Source: Undibacterium umbellatum (lineage in GTDB: Bacteria; Pseudomonadota; Gammaproteobacteria; Burkholderiales; Burkholderiaceae_D). Taken from it: DNA of 64,000 bases. Under the pieces are notes generated by a model that did no database searches, was not told the DNA's origin, and worked only from the letters and a program-made list of their open reading frames with translations. Where the stretch lies: NCBI RefSeq assembly GCF_014284125.1, contig NZ_JACOFX010000001.1, positions 62,001 through 126,000 of the forward strand, in the 5' to 3' direction. Position 1 is the stretch's first letter. Each line of letters begins with the position of its first letter. The position numbers and the translations under genes are program-made. This document shows, one piece after another, positions 36,347-45,950 of the stretch.

Positions 36347-37966
36347 TTATTTATCCAAATCTACTTTTTTAAAATAATGATGCGCGGTTGAGTCCATTTT
36401 GAAACCAATCACGTTCTTGCGCACTGGTGTGTAACGCAAAGAGTGTGCCAACAAGAGCAAAGGCGCTTCTTCACGTACTATTTCTTGTGCTTTTTCGTAA
36501 AGCTTGGCTCTTTCAGCTTGCTTTGGTGTCAATTTGGCTTTTTGGATGAGGTCTTCATAATCCTTATTGCACCACCTTGGGATATTGCCCCCGCCTTTGA
36601 CCGCTTCGCAGCCCAAAATTGGTTCAAAGAAGTTATCCGGGTCGCCATTGTCACCTGACCAGCCAAACATCATGGAATGATGCTCACCGGTCTTGCTACG
36701 TTTTTTATACTCAGTCCATTCATAGGTTGTGAGTTTGGTTTTGACACCGATCTTGGCCCAGTCTGCCTGTATCAATTCGGCCATGCGTTTGCCGTCTGGA
36801 TTGTACGGACGCGAAACTGGCAGGTACCACATTTCAATTTCCAGGCCGTTCGCATAACCGGCCTTGGCCAGCAATTCTTTGGCCTGGGCAACATCATAAG
36901 GATATTCCTTGATCTTGTCGTTATACGACCACATGGTTGGCGGAATGACATTTTTGGCGACTTGGCCAGTGCCGGCATAAACTGACTTCAAGATCGAAGC
37001 ACGATCAACGGCCAGATTCAAAGCCTGACGAACCAGTTTGTTATCGAAAGGTTTTTTCTCTACATTGAAGCCGACGTAGCCAATATTCAAACCTTGTTGT
37101 GAAAGCAGTTTGATATTTGGGTCATTCTTCATCAATTCCACATCTGCAGGTTTTGGCAAGGCCATGACATGACACTCACCCGCCTTGAGTTTTGCATAGC
37201 GTACAGAAGCGTCCGGCGTCACTGCATAAATCAGATTATCGATCTTAGGGCGACCATCCCAATAGCCATCATGTGCCTTGTAACGGATGATTGCATCTTT
37301 TTGGTAGGACACGAACTGGAAAGCACCTGTACCAATGATTTCTTTGTCGATTAGTTCTGGTGTTCCTGCAGCTTTCATTTTTTGCGCATATTCAGCGGAA
37401 TGAACTGACATGAAGTCCATCGTTAGCGTGGCAAGGAAAGGTGCTTCCGGACGCTTAAGTTTAAAGCGCACGGTCAGGTCATCGACCTTTTCAAGCTTGT
37501 CGACGATCTTGGTTATGCCCAGATCCTGAAAGTAGGCATAAGTTTGCCCAGGTGTATTTTTGTGGAAGGGGTGATTTTCATCCGCCATGCGGTAAAAGCT
37601 GAAAAGTATATCGTCAGCGGTCAAGTTGCGACTGGGTTTGAACTTGGCATTGGTATGGAATTTGACACCCTTGCGCAGTTTGAAGGTGTAAGTCAGACCA
37701 TCCGCAGAAATTTCCCATGACTCGGCCAGGGCAGGAGTGATATTAGTTGTACCCGTTTCCATTTCTACCAGGCGGTTATACATGGGCACTGAGCCTGCAT
37801 CTGCCGTTGTTCCGGTAGTAAAGAATTGCGGATTAAAACCTTCTGGGCTGCCTTCAGAACAATATACCAAAGTCTTTGCTGCCATCGCTGCACCAGCGTG
37901 CAAGCCTGCAAATGCGCCAATGACAACCACAGCGCCAGTCTTCAACAGCCAATTACCTTTTTTCAT
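36347..37966 (-). CDS. dppA: Periplasmic dipeptide-binding protein DppA
   Basis: The 539-residue class C solute-binding protein has a signal peptide (cut near AMA-AKTLVYC) and the DppA pattern KTLVYCSEGSPEGFNP, the ADDILFSFYRM segment and the late NPDGKRMAELIQADWAKIG. It captures dipeptides for DppBCDF. It is the first gene of the operon. A dipeptide or haem precursor (ALA) specificity is possible by family; exact ligands cannot be read. Confidence 0.93.
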   Translation of the reverse strand: MKKGNWLLKTGAVVVIGAFAGLHAGAAMAAKTLVYCSEGSPEGFNPQFFTTGTTADAGSVPMYNRLVEMETGTTNITPALAESWEISADGLTYTFKLRKGVKFHTNAKFKPSRNLTADDILFSFYRMADENHPFHKNTPGQTYAYFQDLGITKIVDKLEKVDDLTVRFKLKRPEAPFLATLTMDFMSVHSAEYAQKMKAAGTPELIDKEIIGTGAFQFVSYQKDAIIRYKAHDGYWDGRPKIDNLIYAVTPDASVRYAKLKAGECHVMALPKPADVELMKNDPNIKLLSQQGLNIGYVGFNVEKKPFDNKLVRQALNLAVDRASILKSVYAGTGQVAKNVIPPTMWSYNDKIKEYPYDVAQAKELLAKAGYANGLEIEMWYLPVSRPYNPDGKRMAELIQADWAKIGVKTKLTTYEWTEYKKRSKTGEHHSMMFGWSGDNGDPDNFFEPILGCEAVKGGGNIPRWCNKDYEDLIQKAKLTPKQAERAKLYEKAQEIVREEAPLLLLAHSLRYTPVRKNVIGFKMDSTAHHYFKKVDLDK

Positions 37967-38303
37967 CCAGACTCTCCACAGTGAATAAGAACCAGTAAAA
38001 ATGACAAAACAATTGTGCCATAGCCGACCGCACAGATTTTTGTATTGTGCAGCAATTCGATAAGATTTGTATTATTTTGTTACACGCCCGAAGAAAATTT
38101 TGAAAATAAAACTGACAAACCTGAATGGCACTATTCAGTGGATTCTCTTGCAAACAAGATTTGCCCATTGTTGCAAATATGATGCATTGCCGCGAAGTAG
38201 CTATGCGCTCATGGCCATGGAACCAAAAGATATGTTATGCCGTCATATTGCTATATGAGTTCAACACATAAGCAGTAACAAAAATCATTATTTTCATAAT
38301 TTC
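37967..38303. other. Divergent intergenic region, dppA / alpha-beta hydrolase
   Basis: About 337 AT-rich bases that must contain the dppA promoter on the minus strand and a promoter for the hydrolase gene on the plus strand. I see no strong palindrome, hairpin, RNA gene or protein-coding frame. Confidence 0.4.
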
Positions 38304-39032
38304 ATGCACTCACATATCGAAAAAATTATCAGACCTGATGGCAAAGTATTAGAGGTTCTTGCAGAATTTCCTGCCGGAACTGGGCCTTTCCCGTTACTGA
38401 TACTGGCACCAGGTTTGCGCTATGACATGTGTAGACCAGTCATTGCGCAAGTCGCCAGTCATTTACTGTCGCTGGGCTTCGCTGTATTCCGGTTTAACTG
38501 GGCTTTTTATACTGCTGATGCTGCGCGTGGTCAACCGAGTGAGGATTTGGCTGCTGAGTTACAAGACTTTAGCTTGGTGTTAAGCCTGGCAAAAAATGAT
38601 AAGCTCATACAGCAACAGCGAATCTCTGTTGCCGGCAAGTCTTTGGGTTCCATCGTAGCCTGGCGTGTTTTTCGGGAGGAGGCATTGTTGAAAAACTGCG
38701 TCTTGCTGACGCCGCTATGTGTGGCCGATAAGTCCGGAGGGGATGAGTCGAGTATGGTGGAACAAAATTATCCAGATGCTGCGCAAGAGAACAGGCCCAT
38801 CCTCATGCTTGCTGGAAATGCAGATCCCTATTGTGAGCTAGCCATTCTGCATCAATTTGCCGCAAGCACACTGACGAAATTCAAAATTGTCGCACTGGAC
38901 GGTAATCACAGTCTGGAAATGCCAAGTGCTGATACGGTGACAGCGGCCAGCAAGTTTGATCGTAATATGCAATTGCTGGCCAAGCATATTGAGGAATTTT
39001 TGTTTGAGCAGGAAGATTCAAAGTGCAGCTAA
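38304..39032 (+). CDS. Alpha/beta hydrolase, unknown substrate
   Basis: This 242-residue protein has the alpha/beta-hydrolase pattern: an early strand LLILAPGLRYDM, the nucleophile elbow GKSLGS (Ser in the centre), an acid in GNADPYC and a late catalytic His in DGNHSLEM. The elbow type GKSLGS is that of the KANSL3/Tex30-like hydrolases. No signal peptide is present. The stop codon overlaps the stop of recJ by 4 bases (tail to tail). The substrate is unknown. Confidence 0.75.
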   Translation: MHSHIEKIIRPDGKVLEVLAEFPAGTGPFPLLILAPGLRYDMCRPVIAQVASHLLSLGFAVFRFNWAFYTADAARGQPSEDLAAELQDFSLVLSLAKNDKLIQQQRISVAGKSLGSIVAWRVFREEALLKNCVLLTPLCVADKSGGDESSMVEQNYPDAAQENRPILMLAGNADPYCELAILHQFAASTLTKFKIVALDGNHSLEMPSADTVTAASKFDRNMQLLAKHIEEFLFEQEDSKCS

Positions 39033-40717
39033 TCTATATGCTCAACCATTAATTGGACCCTGGTGACACCATTGTATTCATTGGCATCCAGCCTGAAGGC
39101 GACATGTACATTCTCAGGCAGAGTGTCAGTATGACCAAACCAGATTGCATCATATCTGAGCTTGTTTTTTTCCAGCACCAGTTTTAAATGACGCTCTTTT
39201 AAGACCCTTTGTGAAATCAGTTTAAAGTCATCGCAAAATATAGGGGGCGGGAAACCTTGGCCCCATACCTGGGTATCCAGCAGGCGGATAAAATCTGTCG
39301 TGTAATAGGCATCTTCCAGCGCACCATCTGTCTCCACGATGCGCTCAAGCTGGTGTGCCTGCAGCCAGCTTTTTCCTACAGATTCAAAAGCCTGCTGGAA
39401 TGCAGGGAAATCTTCGGTGCGTATAGTCAAGCCAGCTGCCATCGCATGGCCGCCAAATTTTTGTATCAGGCTGGGTGCGTGTTTGGATACCAGGTCGAGT
39501 GCGTCGCGCAAGTGAAAGCCAGGTATGGAACGGCCCGAGCCCTTGATCAATCCCTCGCCACCGGGTGCAAAAGTGATTGTTGGGCGATAAAACTTGTCTT
39601 TCAGGCGAGAGGCGACGATACCAATGACACCCTGATGCCAGCCTTCATCAAACACGGTAATGGTATTGCTGTCTTGAGGCTGGAAATCATCAAGGTGCAG
39701 CAGGGCCACATCCTGCATCTCACGTTCTATGTCTTTACGGTCTGCATTGATGCCGTTCAGTTCCTGGGCAATTTGCCAGGCGCGGCCATCATCATCTGTG
39801 GTCAGGCATTCTATGCCCAGCGCCATATCAGCCAGACGGCCAGCGGCATTCAATCTGGGTCCTAACGCAAAACCAAGATCAAAGGGACTGGCATTGCGTG
39901 GTTCCCGACCAGCTACGCGGAACAAGGCCGCGATCCCGGCGCACATGCGGCCAGCGCGCATGCGTTTCAGGCCTTGCGCCACCAGGATGCGGTTGTTGGC
40001 ATCCAGTTTGACTACGTCAGCCACCGTGCCTAGTGCAACCAGGTCCAGTAAAGTATCCAGCTTGGGTTGATTTTGCTGATCGAACACGCCACGTTGACGC
40101 AGCTCTGCCCGCAAAGCCAGCAGTACATAAAACATGACGCCGACTCCAGCCAGGTTTTTGCTGCGGAAGCCGCATTCGGGCTGGTTTGGGTTGACAATGA
40201 CGGCTGCATCCGGCAAATGATCGCCAGGCAAATGGTGATCTGTCACAACGACGGCAATACCCTGGGCGTTCGCCGCTGCTACGCCATCCACGCTGGCAAT
40301 GCCATTGTCGACGGTGACTATGACATCGGGCGACTTTTCTTTTTGCGTCAATGCGACGATTTCTGGCGTCAGGCCATAGCCATATTCAAAGCGATTCGGG
40401 ACGATGTAATCGACATTCCCCCCCAGCATGCGCAAGCCGCGTAAGCCGACTGCGCAGGCAGTGGCACCATCACAGTCGTAATCAGCCACGATGACCAGTT
40501 TTTTGTTTTGTGCGATGGCATCCGCCAAAAACTTTGCGGCCTGGTCTATGTGCAAAAGCCCGGACGGTGGCAACATGGCATTCAACTCGGTGCTGAGTTC
40601 TTTCTCTCCTGTTGCGCCGCGTGAAGCATAAAGGCGTGCCAATACAGGATGCAGGCCACTCTGGCGCAGCATTTCTGATTCACGGAAAGGGCAGGGGCGT
40701 ACTGTAATGCGTGTCAT
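39029..40717 (-). CDS. recJ: Single-stranded-DNA exonuclease RecJ
   Basis: The 562-residue 5'-3' exonuclease has the DHH-phosphoesterase motifs: VADYDCDGATA, VDNGIASVDGV and VTDHHLPGDHLP, plus the DHHA1 region with GLIKGSGRSIPGFHLRDAL. It acts in recombination and mismatch repair. Its ATG overlaps the stop of the RpfE-type gene, so the two are translationally coupled. Confidence 0.95.
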   Translation of the reverse strand: MTRITVRPCPFRESEMLRQSGLHPVLARLYASRGATGEKELSTELNAMLPPSGLLHIDQAAKFLADAIAQNKKLVIVADYDCDGATACAVGLRGLRMLGGNVDYIVPNRFEYGYGLTPEIVALTQKEKSPDVIVTVDNGIASVDGVAAANAQGIAVVVTDHHLPGDHLPDAAVIVNPNQPECGFRSKNLAGVGVMFYVLLALRAELRQRGVFDQQNQPKLDTLLDLVALGTVADVVKLDANNRILVAQGLKRMRAGRMCAGIAALFRVAGREPRNASPFDLGFALGPRLNAAGRLADMALGIECLTTDDDGRAWQIAQELNGINADRKDIEREMQDVALLHLDDFQPQDSNTITVFDEGWHQGVIGIVASRLKDKFYRPTITFAPGGEGLIKGSGRSIPGFHLRDALDLVSKHAPSLIQKFGGHAMAAGLTIRTEDFPAFQQAFESVGKSWLQAHQLERIVETDGALEDAYYTTDFIRLLDTQVWGQGFPPPIFCDDFKLISQRVLKERHLKLVLEKNKLRYDAIWFGHTDTLPENVHVAFRLDANEYNGVTRVQLMVEHID

Positions 40718-41709
40718 GAAATCGAAAATAAGTGATGTAATGAGGGTTTGACCCAGAATTTGCGTAAGGACCAGGGCGTCAAGTCAAAGCTGGCTATTTT
40801 GTGGGCGTCGCTGAAAACCAGCTTCAGACTGTGGATTTGCTTATTCTGTAGACCTGCTAGCAGAGGAAAAAACCAGTTTTTTTCCAGTTCCTGCATGTTG
40901 TCCAGCCATTGCGCCCAATCGTTATTGATCGCCGCTTCGCACAGATTGTCCAGCAAGACAGGTGCTCGTCCGTTCTCGACGGCAGGTTGATGCGGATATT
41001 GGGTGTAGTCTGTCGTAATACAAACTTGCTTTAGCGCCGGATTCAGACTCTGTGCGCCACCTGATATCCAGACGGAATTAATGACTTTGGCACCGCGCAT
41101 TTCACGCTGAGCATTGATGTCATGGGTGAACCACTGCATCTGTATTTCATTTTGCAGTTTGCGCCAGGGGCGCTCAAATTCGCCTTTCGGCATCCAGATA
41201 TCAATATTGTGGCCGCAAGCGGCATCTACCGTAGCTGTTTGCAGGTCTCCCCAGTCGTCAGCGCGCAAGAACCAGGTCTGCGCGTCACCAAACAAGAGTT
41301 GCAAGCCCATTTCTTCACAGCTTGCCTTGGCTTGTTCAAACAAAGGGCGGGATTCGGTTTCGCTGATATTCAGGCGTCGCTGATCTGTCAGTACCAGGTG
41401 ATCACGGGCAATATGGATGTGAACGGGCTGCAGAATGAACCAATGACCAGCTTCAGGTGTCAGACCACAAGCGTTCATCCGGTTCCATGCTATGGCCGGG
41501 CTGTTGGCTTTTTCCTTTGGAGGAAACTGGTCGGCAAGCCAGTATTCATAACCAAGTGCGCGTGAGAAATCGTCTGTTGCCCGTGCCTGGGTACTGCCTG
41601 CGCAAGCGATTAACCTGGCTAATCCAGGTGTACGCATTTCTTTTAACAGGTCTTTGGCGATGTTTGCTGGCGGAATCCCGAAGGGGATTATCAATTCTAA
41701 ATGGCTCAT
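40714..41709 (-). CDS. RpfE-type hypothetical protein linked to recJ
   Basis: This 331-residue cytoplasmic protein matches the group annotated as RpfE-type regulatory protein in Burkholderiales and Xanthomonas, which sits next to recJ. It begins MSHLELIIPFGIPP and contains a repeated pattern of acidic and aromatic residues (DIWMPKGEFERPWRKLQNE). The function is unproven; the family resembles alkaline-phosphatase/phosphoglycerate-mutase-like proteins only distantly. Conserved pairing with recJ supports a linked role. Confidence 0.72.
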   Translation of the reverse strand: MSHLELIIPFGIPPANIAKDLLKEMRTPGLARLIACAGSTQARATDDFSRALGYEYWLADQFPPKEKANSPAIAWNRMNACGLTPEAGHWFILQPVHIHIARDHLVLTDQRRLNISETESRPLFEQAKASCEEMGLQLLFGDAQTWFLRADDWGDLQTATVDAACGHNIDIWMPKGEFERPWRKLQNEIQMQWFTHDINAQREMRGAKVINSVWISGGAQSLNPALKQVCITTDYTQYPHQPAVENGRAPVLLDNLCEAAINNDWAQWLDNMQELEKNWFFPLLAGLQNKQIHSLKLVFSDAHKIASFDLTPWSLRKFWVKPSLHHLFSIS

Positions 41710-41774
41710 AGTGCTGTATTGTAGGGCAAACGTATGGCAAACTGCTGGCTGACTTCATAACAAGTGTAAATGCA

Positions 41775-43031
41775 GTGAAAAATCTCTCTTTTGAATGGCT
41801 GGTCGGCTTGCGTTATACGCGTGCCGGGCGGCGTAGTGGTCGTAATGGCTTTATTTCTTTTATCTCGCTGATCTCCATGGCGGGCATAGGGCTGGGTGTG
41901 GCAGCCATGATTGTTGTTATTTCTGTTATGAATGGTTTCCAGAAAGAAGTACGGGACCGTATGTTGTCCGTGCTGGCCCACGTTGAAGTATTTGATGCCA
42001 GCGGTGCTCTGCCTGATTGGCGTTCGACTGCTCTGGAAGTGCAAAAAAATCCTGCAGTCACTGGTACCGCTCCCTATGTTGATGGCCAGGCCATGATCAT
42101 CCGTGAAGATGTTATGCGTGGTGTCATCTTGCGCGGCATTTTGCCGGAAGAAGAACCCAAGGTCTCGGATGTCGCCAGCAAAATCAAGTATGGTAAATGG
42201 GCTGACCTCAAGCCGGGTGAATTCAATATCGTGCTGGGTTCTGCACTGGCAAGCAGTTTGAGGGTGCATATAGGTGAGAAAATTACGCTGGCTTCGCCTG
42301 AAGGGCAAATGACGCCTGCAGGAGTGGTGCCCCGTCTGAAAGCATTCAATGTGGTCGGGATATTTGAAGCCGGTCATTATGAGTATGATTCGGGCATGGC
42401 TTTCATGCATATAGAAGATGCGCAAAAATTCTTTCGCCTGAATTCACCTTCTGGCTTGCGTTTGCGTATCAAGGAAATGCTTAAAGCTCCTCAGGTGGCG
42501 TTTGAGCTGTCGCGCAACCTGTCTGGTGATTTGTTGATACGGGACTGGTCACAGCAAAACAAAGTTTATTTTGCTGCAGTAAAAGCAGAAAAAACCATGA
42601 TGTTTATCATCCTCACGTTGATCATCGCCGTGGCCGCATTTAATCTGGTTTCCACTCTGGTCATGACGGTGACTGACAAACAGGCTGACATTGCCATCTT
42701 GCGTACCCTGGGTGCAGCACCTTCATCCATCATGAAGATATTCGTGATACAGGGGACGATAGTTGGTTGCCTGGGAACATTGTCAGGTGTGGGCCTGGGC
42801 TTGTTAATTTCCCTTAATATTGATGTCATCGTGCCTTTCGTAGAAAGCTTGCTGGGCATACAGTTGCTTTCCAAAGAAGTCTATGTCATCAGCAAGTTGC
42901 CATCGGATGTGCAATTATCCGATGTACTGACTATCGGCAGTGTTGCCTTAATCCTGGCCATGCTGGCCACCATTTATCCTAGCTGGCGTGCTTCACGCGT
43001 GAAACCTGCGGAGGCATTGCGTTATGAGTGA
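41775..43031 (+). CDS. lolC: Lipoprotein-releasing permease LolC/E
   Basis: The 418-residue inner-membrane protein has one N-terminal helix, a large periplasmic domain and three C-terminal helices, the FtsX/MacB-type fold of LolC. The opening [15 protein letters not shown] and the [20 protein letters not shown] segment are diagnostic. With LolD it extracts outer-membrane lipoproteins from the inner membrane. The start is a GTG. Only one LolC/E-type gene is present here, so the complex may be a homodimer, as in many non-enteric bacteria. lolD overlaps by 8 bases. Confidence 0.93.
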   Translation: MKNLSFEWLVGLRYTRAGRRSGRNGFISFISLISMAGIGLGVAAMIVVISVMNGFQKEVRDRMLSVLAHVEVFDASGALPDWRSTALEVQKNPAVTGTAPYVDGQAMIIREDVMRGVILRGILPEEEPKVSDVASKIKYGKWADLKPGEFNIVLGSALASSLRVHIGEKITLASPEGQMTPAGVVPRLKAFNVVGIFEAGHYEYDSGMAFMHIEDAQKFFRLNSPSGLRLRIKEMLKAPQVAFELSRNLSGDLLIRDWSQQNKVYFAAVKAEKTMMFIILTLIIAVAAFNLVSTLVMTVTDKQADIAILRTLGAAPSSIMKIFVIQGTIVGCLGTLSGVGLGLLISLNIDVIVPFVESLLGIQLLSKEVYVISKLPSDVQLSDVLTIGSVALILAMLATIYPSWRASRVKPAEALRYE

Positions 43032-43737
43032 TCAAGTTTTGAGTAAAAACGATAATAAAGAAGCCGCAGTTTTATCTTGCAGTGACCTTGGCAAGACATT
43101 TTCGCAAGGGCTGGAATCTGTCAATGTTCTGAAGGAAATCAACCTGAGTATATTCCGGGGAGAGCGGGTCGCCATCATTGGTGCGTCTGGTTGCGGCAAG
43201 TCTACTCTACTACATTTGCTGGGTGGCCTGGATACGCCTAGCAAAGGTACCGTGACCTTGCAAGGCAAGGATTTTGCCAGTTTGAGTGAGACTGCCCGTG
43301 GTACTTTGCGTAATCGTGCGTTGGGTTTTGTTTACCAGTTTCACCACCTGCTACCTGAGTTTTCAGCACTGGATAATGTCGCCATGCCACTCATCATCCG
43401 TCGTATGGCACGGACCGAGGCGCAAAAGATTGCGCAAGCCATTTTGGAAAAAGTCGGGCTCGGGCATAGACTCAAGCATGTACCTGGCGAGTTGTCCGGT
43501 GGCGAAAGGCAGCGCGTGGCTTTGGCTCGCGCTCTGGTAACCCAGCCGGCCTGTGTGCTGGCAGATGAGCCTACGGGTAATCTGGACGGCAGCACGGCCC
43601 AGCAAGTGTTTGCCCTGATGCTGGAATTGTCGCGTACGCTGGGTACTGCTTTTGTTATTGTTACTCATGACGCAGAATTGGCGGGGCGCTGCGACCGTGT
43701 TTTCCGTTTAACTGATAGTGGCCTGCAATTACAATAG
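43024..43737 (+). CDS. lolD: Lipoprotein-releasing ATPase LolD
   Basis: The 237-residue ABC ATPase has Walker [25 protein letters not shown], and Walker [13 protein letters not shown]. The sequence [22 protein letters not shown] is the LolD signature. It energises lipoprotein release with LolC. Confidence 0.95.
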   Translation: MSDQVLSKNDNKEAAVLSCSDLGKTFSQGLESVNVLKEINLSIFRGERVAIIGASGCGKSTLLHLLGGLDTPSKGTVTLQGKDFASLSETARGTLRNRALGFVYQFHHLLPEFSALDNVAMPLIIRRMARTEAQKIAQAILEKVGLGHRLKHVPGELSGGERQRVALARALVTQPACVLADEPTGNLDGSTAQQVFALMLELSRTLGTAFVIVTHDAELAGRCDRVFRLTDSGLQLQ

Positions 43738-43744
43738 AAATGGC

Positions 43745-45115
43745 ATGCACAAAACCAGCAAAATGAATTGCGGGATGCGTAATAAAGCATCCGGCATATC
43801 TCGTTTTTCTACCAGATCAGGTAGCTGGCTAGTGCTTGGCTTGTTGACAGTCATTACTCCATCTGTGCATGCGGCTGATACAGTGGAACTGGTTTTGCAA
43901 CTGGAAACTTCGCTGACCAGTGATAGTAATCCTTTTCGATTTTACGAACAAACTGCCCAGCCGGATCGGCCTGAGCCTGCGCCAGACAAGCAATTCCGCA
44001 ATCGAGACAGCATTACTGGCACTGACATAAGGGCGGGTGCCATTATCCCCATCTTGTCTGATCGTACGCGTTTGATACTGACGGGCTCACTAGGCAAACG
44101 GCACTATAAAAATTATAAGGATCTTGACCACAAGCTGATAGCTGCCGATGCGACTCTCGACTGGGCCGCGGGCAAAATTGTCAATGGACAGGTGACTGCT
44201 GGCAAAGAAGACAGATTGTTTCAATACATTAATGGCAGTCTGACAGAGAAAGATATCTCGCACCAAAAGCGTGCTGCCGCCAATGTCAATTTTAAACTCA
44301 CAGATGAATGGTCTTTGAATGCCAGAGTCGACCGGGCGGGTTTGAATTATGATCTGCCACTGAACCAGCTATACAACTTTGATGAACGTGGCAGGCAGCT
44401 GAGTGGGCGCTATTACTCACCGACTGGTTCCAGTGTGGAAATCGGTACGCGCATGTCGGAAACCAGTTTCCCGGACCGGAACGAGCAGGATATTGCGGAT
44501 CTGGATAAAGCCTATAAAGAGTCAGAGGTTTTTATCGATACTGAATGGCGCTACAGCAGCAAATCAGTGACCAGCGCGCATCTTGGTGTCATCAAGCGTC
44601 AGTACGACGTGCTAACTGAGCGAAATACCAATCTATCGAATATCCTGTGGCGCGGCACTTATCATTATTCCCCTAAGCTGCGCCTTGATTTGCAATTGTG
44701 GGATAGGCCTTTTACGATTGTTGACCGCACTGTGGTCTACGTACTCAGCAAGGCCATGCGCTTTGACGCGCAATGGAAGTATTCAGATAAATCGCAAATG
44801 AATTTCTCCACGCTTTTGCAAAATAGCGATAATGTACTCGTACCTCGCCTGGCAAGCTTGGCTGACGGCACGTCGCGTAAGGAAAAACTGCTGCGTATAG
44901 GCTTGGGTGGAGGATATGAATTTGAACGCGGCTTTCGTCTGGTGCTGGATAGCTTTTATGAAAAAGTGCAACGTGAGTCTGATGGCGTGAATTTGAAACA
45001 GGCAGTGATTAAACTGGGTTTGGAATATACCTATGAAAATTTACCTGGGAGTAACTCACGTATGGGTATGAAGCGCTATCAACATTCCTTGAGTGCCTCG
45101 GATAGTTTGCGCTAG
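43745..45115 (+). CDS. EpsL-like outer-membrane beta-barrel protein
   Basis: This protein of about 456 residues has a signal peptide region (SWLVLGLLTVITPSVHAADT) and then many short alternating strands ending in aromatic residues, a beta-barrel of about 16-18 strands. The start of the mature part (ELVLQLETSLTSDSNPFRF) and overall pattern resemble EpsL, the outer-membrane protein of exopolysaccharide operons linked to exosortase systems. The exact start is unclear: ATGs at 43745, 43763 and 43775 all fit. It follows lolD directly and is followed after 8 bases by a polysaccharide deacetylase, which supports an exopolysaccharide role. Confidence 0.6.
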   Translation: MHKTSKMNCGMRNKASGISRFSTRSGSWLVLGLLTVITPSVHAADTVELVLQLETSLTSDSNPFRFYEQTAQPDRPEPAPDKQFRNRDSITGTDIRAGAIIPILSDRTRLILTGSLGKRHYKNYKDLDHKLIAADATLDWAAGKIVNGQVTAGKEDRLFQYINGSLTEKDISHQKRAAANVNFKLTDEWSLNARVDRAGLNYDLPLNQLYNFDERGRQLSGRYYSPTGSSVEIGTRMSETSFPDRNEQDIADLDKAYKESEVFIDTEWRYSSKSVTSAHLGVIKRQYDVLTERNTNLSNILWRGTYHYSPKLRLDLQLWDRPFTIVDRTVVYVLSKAMRFDAQWKYSDKSQMNFSTLLQNSDNVLVPRLASLADGTSRKEKLLRIGLGGGYEFERGFRLVLDSFYEKVQRESDGVNLKQAVIKLGLEYTYENLPGSNSRMGMKRYQHSLSASDSLR

Positions 45116-45123
45116 TTTATTGG

Positions 45124-45861
45124 ATGCCGATGGGACTAACACAAAAATTAAGCCGTTTCACTGCCCGGCATGTCGCAAATCGCTGGTTGCCATTGCGCAA
45201 GGGCAGGGGTGTGGTCAGCTTCAGTTTTGATGATGTTCCAGCCAGCGCCTGTCATCAGGGTGCCATGCTTATGGAGTTGTACCAGGCACGCGGTACTTTT
45301 TATGTTTGCGGTAGCCTGACCGATGGCATAGAGCAAAATCAGCCTTGTCATAGTGTACAAGATTTACAGCGACTGCTAGAAAACGAGCATGAGATTGGCT
45401 GTCACACCTATTCGCATACCAACTGCGCCAATGCCACTTCCAGTTTTTTGTGGGAGGACTGGGAGCGTAATCAGGCTTTTTTCAAGCAGCATGGCATCAT
45501 TCATCATGGCTTTGCCTTTCCCTTTGGTGCCTACAACCTGAGTAGCAAGCTGGCGGCTGCCAAACGATTTTCATATAACCGCATTACTGGAGGGGGCACC
45601 CAGACTGGACGTGCCGACCTGTCTGCATTGCGCGCGCAAGCCCTATATTCGGCCAACAACAATGTGGATGAGATTGCTGCCTTGATCAAGCATACCGCCA
45701 CAGTAGGCGGCTGGTTGATTTTGTATACTCACGAAGTCAGTGAAACTCCTGGCCCATGGGGTGCAACACCAGCTTTGCTGGAAAGCGCCTTGCGGACGGC
45801 TACACAGGAAAGTTGTCAGATATTGCCAGTTCACAAAGCAATTGATTTTTTTCTTTCCTGA
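45124..45861 (+). CDS. Polysaccharide deacetylase (NodB-type)
   Basis: The 245-residue protein is a carbohydrate esterase family 4 enzyme: it has the catalytic SFDD motif at the start of the first strand, the metal-binding HTYSHTN and a late LYTHE. It removes acetyl groups from an N-acetylated sugar polymer. No signal peptide is seen. It is cotranscribed with the EpsL-like barrel gene (8-base gap). Confidence 0.85.
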   Translation: MPMGLTQKLSRFTARHVANRWLPLRKGRGVVSFSFDDVPASACHQGAMLMELYQARGTFYVCGSLTDGIEQNQPCHSVQDLQRLLENEHEIGCHTYSHTNCANATSSFLWEDWERNQAFFKQHGIIHHGFAFPFGAYNLSSKLAAAKRFSYNRITGGGTQTGRADLSALRAQALYSANNNVDEIAALIKHTATVGGWLILYTHEVSETPGPWGATPALLESALRTATQESCQILPVHKAIDFFLS

Positions 45862-45950
45862 TCGTGTACACGGTTTTTACTCAATTCAGACTTGGGTAAG
45901 TTACAATTCTTGCGGTTTTAATCTTAATTTTCAGGTAGCAGACAACACCC

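Noticed and set aside
45863-45877. CGTGTACACG palindrome followed by T residues after the deacetylase gene
   Set aside because: The stem would be only 3-4 pairs with any loop; too weak to call a terminator.
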